Source: Candidatus Omnitrophota bacterium (lineage in GTDB: Bacteria > Ratteibacteria > UBA8468 > B48-G9 > JAFGKM01). From it: a DNA stretch of 36,889 nucleotides. This document shows positions 15,861 through 24,500 of the stretch, piece after piece. Positions within the stretch are counted from its first letter, which is position 1. Each line of letters starts with the position of its first letter. A program made the position numbers and the translations under genes. The stretch covers positions 1 through 36,889 of the forward strand of contig JAFGKM010000044.1 of the NCBI GenBank assembly GCA_016928555.1, given 5' to 3'. Below the pieces are notes generated by a model. The model was not told the DNA's origin. It searched no databases and saw nothing but the letters and a program-made list of their open reading frames with translations.

Positions 15861-16601
15861 ATGGAAATAAAAAGAAGAGCGGGCAGGGCATTTGACCAGA
15901 TAAGGGAAATAAAAATAACAAAGAACTTCATAAAGTATGCGCTGGGTTCATGCCTGATAGAGATGGGGGACACAAAGGTTGTCTGTTCGGTGAACGCTGA
16001 AGATAAGGTGCCTCTCTTTTTGAAGGGAACCGACAGCGGTTGGCTGACGGCAGAATACGCCCTTCTGCCGTCCTCTACAAGCAATAGGGTGCCGAGGAAT
16101 TCGAATCTTACCGGCAGGAGCCAGGAGATACAGAGGATGATAGGCAGGTCTTTGAGGGGGGTGCTTGACGTAAAAAAGATAGGGGAGAGGACGTTGTGGG
16201 TTGACTGCGACGTTATTCAGGCGGACGGAGGCACCAGGGCGGCGGCCGTAACGGGCGGATTCGTAGCTCTTGTTGAAGGGCTTTCCAAGTTAAAAAAGGC
16301 GCGCCTTATCAAGCTTCCTCTTCTGCGCGACTACCTTGCGGCTGTCAGCGCGGGCATTGTTTACGGCAATAAGGTTATTGACCTTGATTATTCGGAGGAT
16401 TCGGAGGCAAGCGTTGATTTTAACGTTGCCATGACTGGCGGCGGAGAGTTCATTGAGATACAGGGCACCGCCGAAGGATATCCCTTTTCCCAGGAAGAAC
16501 TTGCCGAACTGCTCAAACTTGCGGACAAAGGCATAAAAGACATTATAGAAGTTCAAAAAAAGGTTTTGAAGGATGAAATCGAGTATTTACTTGGCCACTA
16601 A
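15861..16601 (+). CDS. rph: Ribonuclease PH
   Basis: Phosphorolytic 3'-exoribonuclease that trims tRNA 3' ends. 246 residues with RSLRG (96-100), GERTLWVDCDVIQADGGTR (108-126) including the phosphate-binding GGTR, LRDYLAAVSAGIV, and NVAMTGGGEFIEIQGTAEG. The N-terminus (MEIKRRAGRAFDQIREI) departs from the usual RxDGRxxxQLRP but aligns in place. AAGGAGA lies before the ATG. It overlaps rdgB by 29 bp, the common rph-rdgB pairing. Confidence 0.95.
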   Translation: MEIKRRAGRAFDQIREIKITKNFIKYALGSCLIEMGDTKVVCSVNAEDKVPLFLKGTDSGWLTAEYALLPSSTSNRVPRNSNLTGRSQEIQRMIGRSLRGVLDVKKIGERTLWVDCDVIQADGGTRAAAVTGGFVALVEGLSKLKKARLIKLPLLRDYLAAVSAGIVYGNKVIDLDYSEDSEASVDFNVAMTGGGEFIEIQGTAEGYPFSQEELAELLKLADKGIKDIIEVQKKVLKDEIEYLLGH

Positions 16602-17157
16602 GAATGCGAATAAACTTCGCGAGGTAAGGCATATCCTTCAGGGAACCGGACTTTTGATAAAATCCTGCCCTCCGGATATTGTCTTTCCCGAAGAGACGGG
16701 AGCGACTTTTGAAGAAAACGCGTTTCTTAAAGCCGAACATCTTAAAAGAATTACAGGGGGCGAATTTGTTGCGGGAGAGGATTCCGGACTCTCGGTTGAG
16801 AAGCTGAACGGCCTGCCCGGAGTTTTTTCGGCAAGGTTTGCCGGCGGCGGCGACGCGGAGAATATAGAAAAATTGCTTGGGATGCTCTCCGCCTATAAAG
16901 ATACCGCAGACAGAAAAGCGAAATTTATTACTGTAATAGTATTGCTCGGGCCCCTCGAAAAAATGACGTTTACCGGAGAAGTTGAGGGGTTTATAACATT
17001 CAGTCCGAGGGGTACGAACGGATTCGGATACGACCCCGTATTTGAAATTGCGGGTGCGGGCAGGACATTTGCGGAGTTGTCCGCCGAAGAGAAAAACAGG
17101 GTAAGCCACCGTTCAACAGCTTTCAGAAAACTTGCAGATTATCTGTTTACGTTGTAA
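16573..17157 (+). CDS. rdgB: XTP/dITP diphosphatase (HAM1/RdgB)
   Basis: Hydrolyses non-canonical purine triphosphates (dITP, XTP) to monophosphates, cleaning the nucleotide pool. 194 residues, with ATKNANK (8-14), FEENAFLKA (46-54), GEDSGL with D70 as catalytic acid/base, GTNGFGYDPVF and the SHRSTAFRKL terminus. The start overlaps the end of rph, so translation is coupled. tRNA-Met follows 17 bp after the stop. Confidence 0.96.
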   Translation: MKSSIYLATKNANKLREVRHILQGTGLLIKSCPPDIVFPEETGATFEENAFLKAEHLKRITGGEFVAGEDSGLSVEKLNGLPGVFSARFAGGGDAENIEKLLGMLSAYKDTADRKAKFITVIVLLGPLEKMTFTGEVEGFITFSPRGTNGFGYDPVFEIAGAGRTFAELSAEEKNRVSHRSTAFRKLADYLFTL

Positions 17158-17160
17158 AAT
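17132..17160 (+). promoter_or_regulatory. Promoter of tRNA-Met
   Basis: TTGCAG (17132-17137), 17-nt spacer, TAAAAT (17155-17160). It overlaps the end of rdgB; tRNA 5' end at 17175. Confidence 0.6.
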
Positions 17161-17174
17161 ATTTATTTTGCCAT

Positions 17175-17246
17175 GGCGGGGTAGCTCAGCGGCAGAGCAG
17201 CCGGCTCATACCCGGTAAGCCGGGGGTTCAAATCCCCCCCTCGCTA
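17175..17246 (+). tRNA. tRNA-Met (CAT)
   Basis: 72-nt cloverleaf: acceptor GGCGGGG/CCTCGCT, D-arm GCTC/GAGC, anticodon stem GCCGG/CCGGT with loop CTCATAC (anticodon CAT), T-arm GGGGG-TTCAAAT-CCCCC, discriminator A. The 1-72 pair is G-U and CCA is not encoded (ACTC follows). It looks like elongator Met. A CAT tRNA could also be the lysidine-modified tRNA-Ile2, which needs identity scoring. Confidence 0.9.
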
Positions 17247-17319
17247 CTCTAAGCAGCCGGGGTCAACTCTTGACACTTGACATCTTGATTGGCGGGAATG
17301 AATATTGCGGCGGTTAACA

Positions 17320-17865
17320 ATGCTGACGGAACAGCAGAAAGAAAAATTACTCGGGATTGCGAGAGAAACGCTTGCCTGCTACCTTTCAGGCAAAGAACTG
17401 CCTACGGTTGAAGCAGACGACCCTGTTCTGCAGGAAAAAAGAGGGGTATTTGTCACTTTGAAGGAAGGCAGCGAACTTCGCGGCTGCATAGGATACATTC
17501 AGTCGGTTAAGCCTCTTGCCGCCGCTGTAAGGGACATGGCGATACAATCGGCGACGGGCGACCCGAGATTTTCCCCCGTGAGTTACGGCGATTTGAAAAA
17601 TATAAGAATTGAGATATCCGCTCTTACCATGCCTGTCAGGGTTAAGAACGCGGGAGAAGTCGTATTGAAACGCGACGGCGTGATAATAAAGAGGGGACAC
17701 AGCCAGGGCGTTTTTCTGCCGCAGGTTGCGGATGAAACAGGGTGGAGCAAAGAGGAATTTCTTAGTAATCTCTGCCAGTATAAAGCCGGCCTGCCGCCCG
17801 ATGCGTGGAAAGAAAAAAGCACCGAGATTTATACCTTTCAGGCAGAGGTCTTCGGGGAAGATTAG
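17320..17865 (+). CDS. AMMECR1-domain protein (AmmeMemoRadiSam system protein A)
   Basis: 181 residues covering one AMMECR1 domain: GVFVTLKEGSELRGCIGYIQ with the conserved LRGCIG, PLAAAVRDMAIQSATGDPRFSPV, IRIEISALTMPVR, and GVFLPQVADETGWSKEEFLSNLC. In many genomes it accompanies a MEMO-like protein and a radical SAM protein, a set of uncertain function. Neither partner is in this window. The ATG at 17320 begins MLTEQQKEKLL, the usual N-terminus; a TTG at 17305 in frame is less likely. Confidence 0.92.
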   Translation: MLTEQQKEKLLGIARETLACYLSGKELPTVEADDPVLQEKRGVFVTLKEGSELRGCIGYIQSVKPLAAAVRDMAIQSATGDPRFSPVSYGDLKNIRIEISALTMPVRVKNAGEVVLKRDGVIIKRGHSQGVFLPQVADETGWSKEEFLSNLCQYKAGLPPDAWKEKSTEIYTFQAEVFGED

Positions 17866-17955
17866 CGTTCTACCCTATATAAGAGCCGCAGACTTGGAAT
17901 TTTGATAAATCAAGACCCATACAAAACATGTTCGGGGTAAAAGGGGAGGATTAAA

Positions 17956-18486
17956 ATGGAGGAGATAAAAGACGTAAAAGATGTGAAGAATATTCTGAAA
18001 AACAAGAGTGTGAAGGATATGGTCATTGCGGGGGTTGTGGTTTTTGCCGTGATGATAGGCGTGGCGATAGGCGTAAATATGCTGTTCGGCAGTTCTGCAA
18101 AAATTGCCACGGCAGACATGGAAAAGGTTATGAACGTACATCCGGCGTTTAAGGAAGCCATGACCAGTTTTCAGAAGGAAATTACTGCGATGCAGGAAAG
18201 GCTTGAAAAAATGACCGGCGAGGAAAGGGAAAAGGAACAGCAGAAGATGTCCCAGATGATACAACAGATAGGACTGCGCCTGCAGGAAGAAGCGCTTGCG
18301 ATTGTAACAGAAGATTTGGAGACCGTTGCGAAAAGGAAGGGGTATGCCTACGTGGTTGACAAAAGCGTGCTTATCGCAGGCGGAAAAGACATAACCGAGG
18401 ATGTTCTGAATTTTCTGAAGAACCAGGAAATAAAGGCGGAGGAAGGGAAGGATGCTTCCGAAATGCCGATGATACCGGTCGAGTAA
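17956..18486 (+). CDS. OmpH/Skp-like periplasmic chaperone with N-terminal anchor
   Basis: 176 residues. Instead of a cleavable signal it has a charged start (MEEIKDVKDVKNILKNKS) then a helix VIAGVVVFAVMIGVAIGVNMLF, so it is probably tethered to the inner membrane with the rest in the periplasm. The domain follows the OmpH/Skp plan: a first strand KIATADMEKVMNVHPAF, long coiled-coil arms rich in E, K, M and Q (about 70-125), and a C-terminal VAKRKGYAYVVDKSVLIAGGKDITEDVLNFL. Skp proteins hold unfolded outer-membrane proteins. GGGGAGGA precedes the ATG. Confidence 0.85.
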   Translation: MEEIKDVKDVKNILKNKSVKDMVIAGVVVFAVMIGVAIGVNMLFGSSAKIATADMEKVMNVHPAFKEAMTSFQKEITAMQERLEKMTGEEREKEQQKMSQMIQQIGLRLQEEALAIVTEDLETVAKRKGYAYVVDKSVLIAGGKDITEDVLNFLKNQEIKAEEGKDASEMPMIPVE

Positions 18487-18489
18487 TAA

Positions 18490-18517
18490 TTGACATTGAG
18501 GCTTTTGTGGCTATAAT
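18490..18517 (+). promoter_or_regulatory. Consensus promoter of tRNA-Lys
   Basis: TTGACA (18490-18495), 16-nt spacer, TATAAT (18512-18517): both boxes exact. tRNA begins at 18541. Confidence 0.75.
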
Positions 18518-18540
18518 TAATAGAACATTTGTTTGATAAC

Positions 18541-18613
18541 GGGCCGCTAGCTCATCTGGTAGAGCACCGCCCTTTTAAGGCGGGCGTGGCAGGTTCGAGT
18601 CCTGCGCGGCCTA
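18541..18613 (+). tRNA. tRNA-Lys (TTT)
   Basis: 73-nt cloverleaf: acceptor GGGCCGC/GCGGCCT, D-arm GCTC/GAGC, anticodon stem CCGCC/GGCGG with loop CTTTTAA (anticodon TTT), T-arm GCAGG-TTCGAGT-CCTGC, discriminator A. The 1-72 pair is G-U and the encoded end is ACTA, not ACCA, so CCA must be added. A frame through the gene gives the familiar false protein HLVEHRPFKAGVAGSSPA. Confidence 0.94.
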
Positions 18614-18625
18614 CTACCGTTCTTC

Positions 18626-18678
18626 TTCATCCACGTAGCGGCTTTGCCTGCGTTGTCAGCATCGTGCGGCGTACTATA
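18626..18678. repeat. Half copy of the tRNA-linked element behind tRNA-Lys
   Basis: Left half only: CCTGCGTTGTCAG and TGCGGCGTAC correspond to the left arm and first half of the central hairpin of the copies at 34029 and 34165. The matching TACGCC arm is missing; the sequence passes into the transposase remnant. Confidence 0.55.
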
Positions 18679-18702
18679 GGGGTATCGGAAAAGGAGAAGG
18701 CA

Positions 18703-18891
18703 ATGGAGAAGGCCGCCCATGTATTGGAAGAAACGGAAGAAGAGCAGGCAGTCAGTCCCGGCAGTGCCAGGAAACTCATCAGGAATGTAAGGAAAGCGAC
18801 CCGCCGTGAATTCACCGCAGAAGACAAAATCAGGATAGTATTGGAAGGTTTCCGCAAAGAAATCCCCATCAGCGAATTATGCAGGCAGGAA
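18703..18891 (+). pseudogene. Truncated transposase OrfA (IS3-like) remnant
   Basis: 63 codons starting MEKAAHVLEETEEE, with a good AAAGGAGA site, then KATRREFTAEDKIRIVLEGF and IPISELCRQE, the start of the helix-turn-helix of IS3/IS911-type OrfA proteins. After residue 63 (18891) the similarity stops; the frame runs on to 19005 with unrelated sequence that is the antisense of the neighbouring gene. No second ORF or terminal repeats are visible. The break is 3 bp from the stop codon of the convergent surface-protein gene, so an IS insertion and deletion probably formed this junction. Confidence 0.72.
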
Positions 18892-18893
18892 TT

Positions 18894-20156
18894 CTATTTC
18901 TTTTTTTTTCTGAGACAAGGCAGGATACCGGCAGATACGGCAATTGCCATAACCGGCAACAGTATTCCCTTGAGTACCGCAAAAGCAAAGAATATCAGTG
19001 GATAGAGAAGGATTCTCGCTGCCGCCCGCAGAAACGGCCGGGACTTGATATGTTTTGCTCCGATTGGCCCTTTTCTGTAATACCACCTGACAAAAGACCT
19101 GCCGGCGGTATTCGTCAACAGGTAATTATCTCTGAACTGCCTCAATATGCATATGTGCCGTTCTTGATAAGAGCCGAACGCCGCGGTTGCTATGAAGCAA
19201 CCTCCTCCCCCACCGCCGCCTCCATCGCCGTCAGACGGCGGAGAATAGCTTAATCCGGAAGGATCTACAATTACGCCGTTTTCTGTTCCGTCTGCATCCC
19301 CATCTCCTCCGTCAAGCAGAGTTATGTCTATTCTGGTATAACCTGGCGCTTCAGGAGTATTGTACGTAAACACAGAGTTTGCATACTCATACCAGCCTTT
19401 TACCGCGTCATGTTTATACCAGTAACCGTCTTCACAATCTCCCGGCACGTAAAAAGTAACAACCACCGTTGTCTTTCCCTCTGCAAGGCCGTCTATCCTG
19501 ATTGAAAACATTCCATAAATAAAATTGTCAGGTCTGCCTTCGTCTGGCAAATCATCAGGATTAATGGATTTTACGGTTATGTTCTCTTCGCACGCAAAGG
19601 TTATGGTTTCATTATTTGTGGAATCGCTCAAAACGGCGCCTTTAACGTAAGGGTCAATTATGTCTTCGGGAGGAGCTACCTGCTGTGCATCATGCTCTTC
19701 ATCCGAGTCAGCGGTGACAAAGGAAGAATACTCGCTCCATTCAGACCAGAGAGGTCCATACGTATCTTCATACCGTACTCTCCATATATACCTGGCAGCC
19801 GGTTCAAGCGTACCCCATGAGACATGGATACCGGTGAACGAAAGGTTTGGATTGAGGGCAAGTTGAACAAGGTTTACCGTTTGGTGCAGGATTGTCTCCG
19901 TTCCCGTTTCATCAAAGATTTGCCACTCGGTAAGAATCTGGGTGTCATCCTGGTCACTGTCTGAAAACGGCGAAGCAGAAAGTGTCGGGTCCAGGTTGTC
20001 AAGGGTGCCATCATATGAAGGTTCAACACACAAAGGTTGGTCCGGCGGAGTGTCGTAATGCAAAGAAATCTCTATATGCTGGGATTGGTCAGGAAATGCT
20101 CTGCATGAAAACATGAGCATCATGACCAGAGTCTGCAACAGAAACAATTTTTTCAT
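18894..20156 (-). CDS. CFI-box-CTERM protein with choice-of-anchor-U-like domain
   Basis: 420 residues. A Sec signal (MKKLFLLQTLVMMLMF) is followed by a fibronectin-like segment (IFDETGTETILHQTV to RYIWRVRYEDTYGPLWSEWSEYSSF). Next comes a domain matching choice-of-anchor U (SINPDDLPDEGRPDNFIYGMFS, GYWYKHDAVKGWYEY, ITLLDGGDGDADGTENGVI), then a run of eight glycines and the CFI box CFIATAAFGS (320-329). The tail carries RSFVRWYYRKGP, a transmembrane segment and a basic LRKKKK end, a sorting-type C-terminus. The product is predicted to be exported and retained by its tail. The ATG at 20156 lies 4 bp after the upstream stop. The basic tail abuts a transposase remnant, so its end may be altered. 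Confidence 0.85.
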   Translation of the reverse strand: MKKLFLLQTLVMMLMFSCRAFPDQSQHIEISLHYDTPPDQPLCVEPSYDGTLDNLDPTLSASPFSDSDQDDTQILTEWQIFDETGTETILHQTVNLVQLALNPNLSFTGIHVSWGTLEPAARYIWRVRYEDTYGPLWSEWSEYSSFVTADSDEEHDAQQVAPPEDIIDPYVKGAVLSDSTNNETITFACEENITVKSINPDDLPDEGRPDNFIYGMFSIRIDGLAEGKTTVVVTFYVPGDCEDGYWYKHDAVKGWYEYANSVFTYNTPEAPGYTRIDITLLDGGDGDADGTENGVIVDPSGLSYSPPSDGDGGGGGGGGCFIATAAFGSYQERHICILRQFRDNYLLTNTAGRSFVRWYYRKGPIGAKHIKSRPFLRAAARILLYPLIFFAFAVLKGILLPVMAIAVSAGILPCLRKKKK

Positions 20157-20160
20157 TCGT

Positions 20161-21000
20161 TCAGTTTTCATTTTTCTTAATCGTACGGACCCTGAAAAAG
20201 CCTGTAATATCATTCCCTTCTACAAAGACAACCTGTTCCCACGGCTTCTCTTCGGACTTGCCGGAATCCGGCAAATTCAGCGTAACGGGAATTTTTCTCT
20301 TGCCTCCCGCAGGAATCCTCACCGTCTCTTCCGTTTCAAGCAGGCTTATTTCCGGCAGAGGATTAAATCCCGCCGAAAGATAGGTTTTTACCCTTTCCCC
20401 GTCATTCAGCGGATGTATTTTGTACACCCCGGTATTTGCAGTGTTATTATAAATCGTAACATACTTTCTCGTTTCGTTTTGCTGAAACACCAACGTCCCG
20501 GGAACAACACCTATCAATCCGTCGGGTTTTTCCTTTATCCTTTCTTTCCGTTCCGTTTCAATCCTGACCCGCACATACACTCCGAGGGAAATTCCGGATG
20601 CAGGTTTACTCATTATTCCAATGGTCACAACCCAATTCTGGTTATAATATCTCTCCCCTTCCGGCAATGCCAGAAAGAGATTTACATTCTCCTGTCCGTG
20701 AGCCGGAATTTTGACTTCTGTACTGTCAAAAGTCAGCCATCCAGCGTCGGGTATCTCAAGGTAGCCTTTTTCCCATTTTCCCGCTTCCGAAGGCCTGTGG
20801 CTTGTTATCAGGTATACGTTATCGGTGTCATTATCGTTATATATCGTTATTCGCACCCCTGTATCCCTGTAAATGTCATAAACCTTGCCCGGTGAAACGC
20901 CGTGCAGGATGAATTCAGCGGGGCTTACTTTCAACCCGACGCTTTCCGCGCTGTAACTCAAGGCAACAAACGCCAGAATCACACACACTAATCTTTTCAC
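20161..21000 (-). CDS. Exported Ig-like protein (DUF916/PapD-like), surface operon
   Basis: 279 residues, GTG start with GGGGAG upstream. Signal peptide KRLVCVILAFVALSYSAES. Two beta-sandwich halves follow. Residues ~22-150 (VSPAEFILHGVSPGKVYDI, GVRITIYNDNDTDNVYLI, VKIPAHGQENVNLFLALPEG, NQNWVVTIGIMS) have the flow of a DUF916 or PapD-like Ig domain. Residues ~165-275 repeat the pattern (VVPGTLVFQQNETRKYVTIYNN, TVRIPAGGKRKIPVTLNLPDSG). No obvious anchor is present. In Gram-positive WxL loci a DUF916 protein partners small and large WxL proteins; the gene order here is similar, but family membership is my inference. Middle of a four-gene operon. Confidence 0.68.
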   Translation of the reverse strand: MKRLVCVILAFVALSYSAESVGLKVSPAEFILHGVSPGKVYDIYRDTGVRITIYNDNDTDNVYLITSHRPSEAGKWEKGYLEIPDAGWLTFDSTEVKIPAHGQENVNLFLALPEGERYYNQNWVVTIGIMSKPASGISLGVYVRVRIETERKERIKEKPDGLIGVVPGTLVFQQNETRKYVTIYNNTANTGVYKIHPLNDGERVKTYLSAGFNPLPEISLLETEETVRIPAGGKRKIPVTLNLPDSGKSEEKPWEQVVFVEGNDITGFFRVRTIKKNEN

Positions 21001-21040
21001 AATTCTCTCCCCTGTCTTACCATTACCTTTCTTAATTTAA

Positions 21041-21529
21041 CTAGTGTTTGCTTGCAGTCAGGGTAACGGTAAAAGCCTGGGAAACGCCGCCTCCTTTTGT
21101 ATCGGATATCGGAGCGCTGTATTGCAGCTTGAATTCCTCAGAAGCTGCCGATGCAAGGTTGGATATGAGACTTACATCGCTCGTTGAAAGAACTACATCG
21201 TACGCAGAGTAGGGACTCACGTCTGCCGCAACCTTGAACGTGTCGGCTCCCGGTGTTGCTCCGATTGTCCAGCCGCCCGCTCCATTTGCCGCCTTTATGC
21301 TGATATCTTCCGCAACGTTCCCGTCGTTTGTAACGGTAAAGGCAGAAGATTCATGCGTGCTTTCCGCAGTGATGGCGCCGATATTCCATGTGCCGCTGTC
21401 AATTGAAACGGAGATAGTCTCTACCATGGAAACGGTGACTGAAATGCTCGCAGTGCTCCCGGCATGTGCATATCTTGCTCCTAACAGACAGGTCGCCAGA
21501 ATGCAAAGCGCAATTAACATTTTCTTCAT
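21041..21529 (-). CDS. Small secreted beta-sandwich protein sharing the module of the C25 protein
   Basis: 162 residues: signal MKKMLIALCILATCLLGARYAHA, then one domain, ISVSIDSGTWNIGAI, FTVTNDGNVAEDISI, GGWTIGATPGADTFKV, EEFKLQYSAPI and a final TVTLTASKH. The C-terminal ~120 residues of the adjacent C25 protein show the same order (SVNPVAWDLQDV, FTLENDGNVQEDFTI, NWNAGATPGTDIFSM, FAFGLQFNAP, VTITATKSQ), so the two share a homologous module. It could be a surface subunit. The ATG at 21529 follows AAGGAGG at good spacing; a GTG at 21538 falls on the ribosome site. Starts 16 bp after the C25 gene. Confidence 0.75.
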   Translation of the reverse strand: MKKMLIALCILATCLLGARYAHAGSTASISVTVSMVETISVSIDSGTWNIGAITAESTHESSAFTVTNDGNVAEDISIKAANGAGGWTIGATPGADTFKVAADVSPYSAYDVVLSTSDVSLISNLASAASEEFKLQYSAPISDTKGGGVSQAFTVTLTASKH

Positions 21530-21545
21530 TTTTCTCACCTCCTTT

Positions 21546-24500
21546 TCATTGTGATTTTGTAGCAGTTATTGTTACGTTTATTAAATCGGACAGATTACCG
21601 TTGCTGGTCCCTGTAGGGGCGTTAAACTGAAGGCCGAAAGCAAAAACATCACTTGCCGGAATATTCTCTTTAAATGTCTGCGAAGTGCTGATATCTGTCC
21701 ATTCAGCAAGAACTCCGCCTTTTGCCTTCATTGAAAATATATCCGTTCCCGGAGTTGCCCCGGCATTCCAGTTCTGTCCGTCAGATGCTGCAATGGTGAA
21801 ATCTTCCTGCACATTCCCGTCGTTTTCAAGGGTGAAATAGTCTGCCGCCGTCTCTCTTGATTCTCCGGGCGATACATCCTGCAGGTCCCACGCAACTGGA
21901 TTGACGCTTACCGAGATTACATCCCCGGGCTCTTCAAAACATTCCACTTTGAAATCGTCAACAAACCAGCCGGGATATACGGTGCTTACCGTATCCTCCT
22001 CACAATAGAAATGGAACCTGATTTTTACCGCATTTCCGACATAGGGAGCAAGGTCAATTCTTTCTTCCCTCAATATCGCTCCCGTGCCCTGTTCATCCCA
22101 GATAACTGTCCAGGTATTTCCGCCGTCAGTCGTAATTTCAACCCTGCCCCAGTCAACCCACTGTCCGTCGCCGCACGAGAGCAGATGCCAGAAACTCAGC
22201 CGGGCTGTGGAAACGGAAGTAAGGTCTATGGAAGGAGAAGTCAGATAGCTGTGGACAGGCACGGGGTCATATATCGTCCCTACACCGGGATAGTAGTAGA
22301 AGATCCAGTCGAACGGAGGGTCCCACTCTTCCCGGCAGTAATGCCAGCTGTGCGTACCGCTGTTAGAAAAATGTCCGGTAATATACCAGTTATAACCCGG
22401 CGGAGTTGAAGCGTCGAACGATACTTCCCAGCTTCCCTGCCCGGATTCAATATCGTCTTCAAAAACTGCAATTGCGGTTTTTGTGGTAAAAGAATAGTAA
22501 CTTCCGCCGTTATCGTCTTCTGTTATATTGCCTGCCTCATCTCCCGACAGGACTTTGAAAAAATAAGTCGTTGATTCTTCCAGTCCGGAAAGTGCCAGGG
22601 AATGGGATGTAACAAAATCCCAATCGTTCGATGATGAACCGGGGGGGACAGTTATGCCGTATACCACCCGGCTGTCTGCCTGCTCGTCCGTATTCCATGA
22701 AATAGTTGCCGAGTCGTTGGAAACATTAACTGCTTCAACATTCGTTATTTGCGGAGCTACAAAATCAGCTGAGGCCGTTGCGGTTTTCGTCACGGTGTTT
22801 CCCAGTCCGTCGTCATTGTCAATATACGTGGCGGTAATTATTTCCTGGTCGGATGCCTCAAGTATACCGTTCCCGGTCTGCGGAGAGTTTTCGGAAAGAG
22901 GTATAACCCCTTCAAAAATCCCGGTATTTGCCGAAGTTTCATCGAGAACAAGGTTTTCCGAGTCGCCTCCGGAGAGTGTAACCGGTATAACGACCTGGTC
23001 CGCCGCCTCATGGTCGGCATTCAAATCCATGTCCATCACAGTGAGACCGACCGCGTCTCCATCGCTGTATTTGCTCTTGTCAAAAAACACTATCCCGTCC
23101 CTGCTTGCCGAACCCCCTATTGAAGTTTCGGGGTCTCCGAGCACGTTCAGCTGAAAATAGACCCATTTGTAACCGCCTGTCGTATCTGCAAGCAGATTGC
23201 CGTAGTTGTCTTCCTTTGAATCCTGGTTTGCACGCCCGAGATTCTTGATATTCTCGGTAAAAACCGCATCCCAGAATTCCTCGTCAAACTGCTGAGAAAC
23301 GCTTGCCTCTATATCCCCGGGCTGAAACCAGCCGTACCTGGAATTGAGGACAACTGCGAATGCGCCGTACTGGGAAGTCACAAAATTTTCTCCGACAGCT
23401 TCATCCGTAGCCCCCGGCATACCGCCCTCGTCAAAAGCACCCGCATAACACCCCTGAGAATATATGAAACACTTCTGCTCGTTCATTATGTCCTCGGGAT
23501 CTTCGGAAATGTCATAAAACTCCCAGTCGCCTATCCACATGAGCAGCCAGTAGTCCGAATGCCCCATATGGTTAATAAGGTGAACGCCCGCATTTATCTC
23601 GTCTACAATAAGCTCACCGTCACTGTTAAAGGTGCCGGTTTTGTCATACCTTTTCCTGATGGTATAGGTGGTTGGAAAAAGAGGTTCTATGGCGTCCTTG
23701 AAATCGCCTCCCCATGTCTCGGGGACATCATACAACAGCTCCCCTACGAAAAGGACCTTCTTCAGATTTTCGTCCCCGAAGCTGTTTTCATATTCCACAG
23801 TCTTTGAGACAAAATTCTGAACCTCTGTTTCGGTCTCGACAGGCGCCCTTCCGACAAATACTTCTGCGAAGAAATCAACATCATCTTCCTCTTCTCCGTA
23901 AGTTCCGTCTTCGTCAGCATCCCAGTTTCCGTCAAGGGCTCCGTAGTACATGTCGCATAGAATGTTGGTATCCTCATATCCTTCACATAATCCGTAAACT
24001 CCGCGCGCAGGGACAACCTCGGTATCTCCGCCCAGCAAAGCATAGTTCAGATTCCAGTTCAGATATGCATCAATGATAAAATTTCTTATCCGCTCCTGGT
24101 TGTCTGTTCCGGCATAGGCGGCATATATATCTTCAACCGTAACAATCCTTGCTGTCAGGCCCCGCTGGATTTTATGGTTTATCAGCGGCTGGAAATAGGG
24201 GCTCAAAGAAGCACTTGTAATTACTACATAGTCGTAAGGGCCGGTGTCTCCAAAAATAGAAAGCGTTTCCAGGGGCTGTTGAAGAGGTTCATAGCTTTCT
24301 GCCGCCGCGGGATTGCTGACAGAATCTTCTATGAGAGAAAAATCTTTCGGCAGGCGGCGCAGCATTCTCTCCGGCTTCAACGTTTCGGAATCATCTTCAA
24401 CGAAACTGACTGTGACGTCAACCCTTTTATAATAAAAGATTTTCTTGACTGAAGGCGTGTAGCGGTAAGGATAAATATTTATTGGGAGAATTTGAAAACC

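Noticed and set aside
17270-17305. Promoter of the AMMECR1 gene from the doubled TTGACA at 17270 and 17277
   Set aside because: The matching -10 (GAATAT) would give almost no leader before the ATG at 17320; too weak to list.
18529-18700. Open frame beginning MFDNGPLAHLVEHRPFKAGVAGSSPA
   Set aside because: It is the well-known false translation of a tRNA gene; only the part from 18703 has protein similarity.
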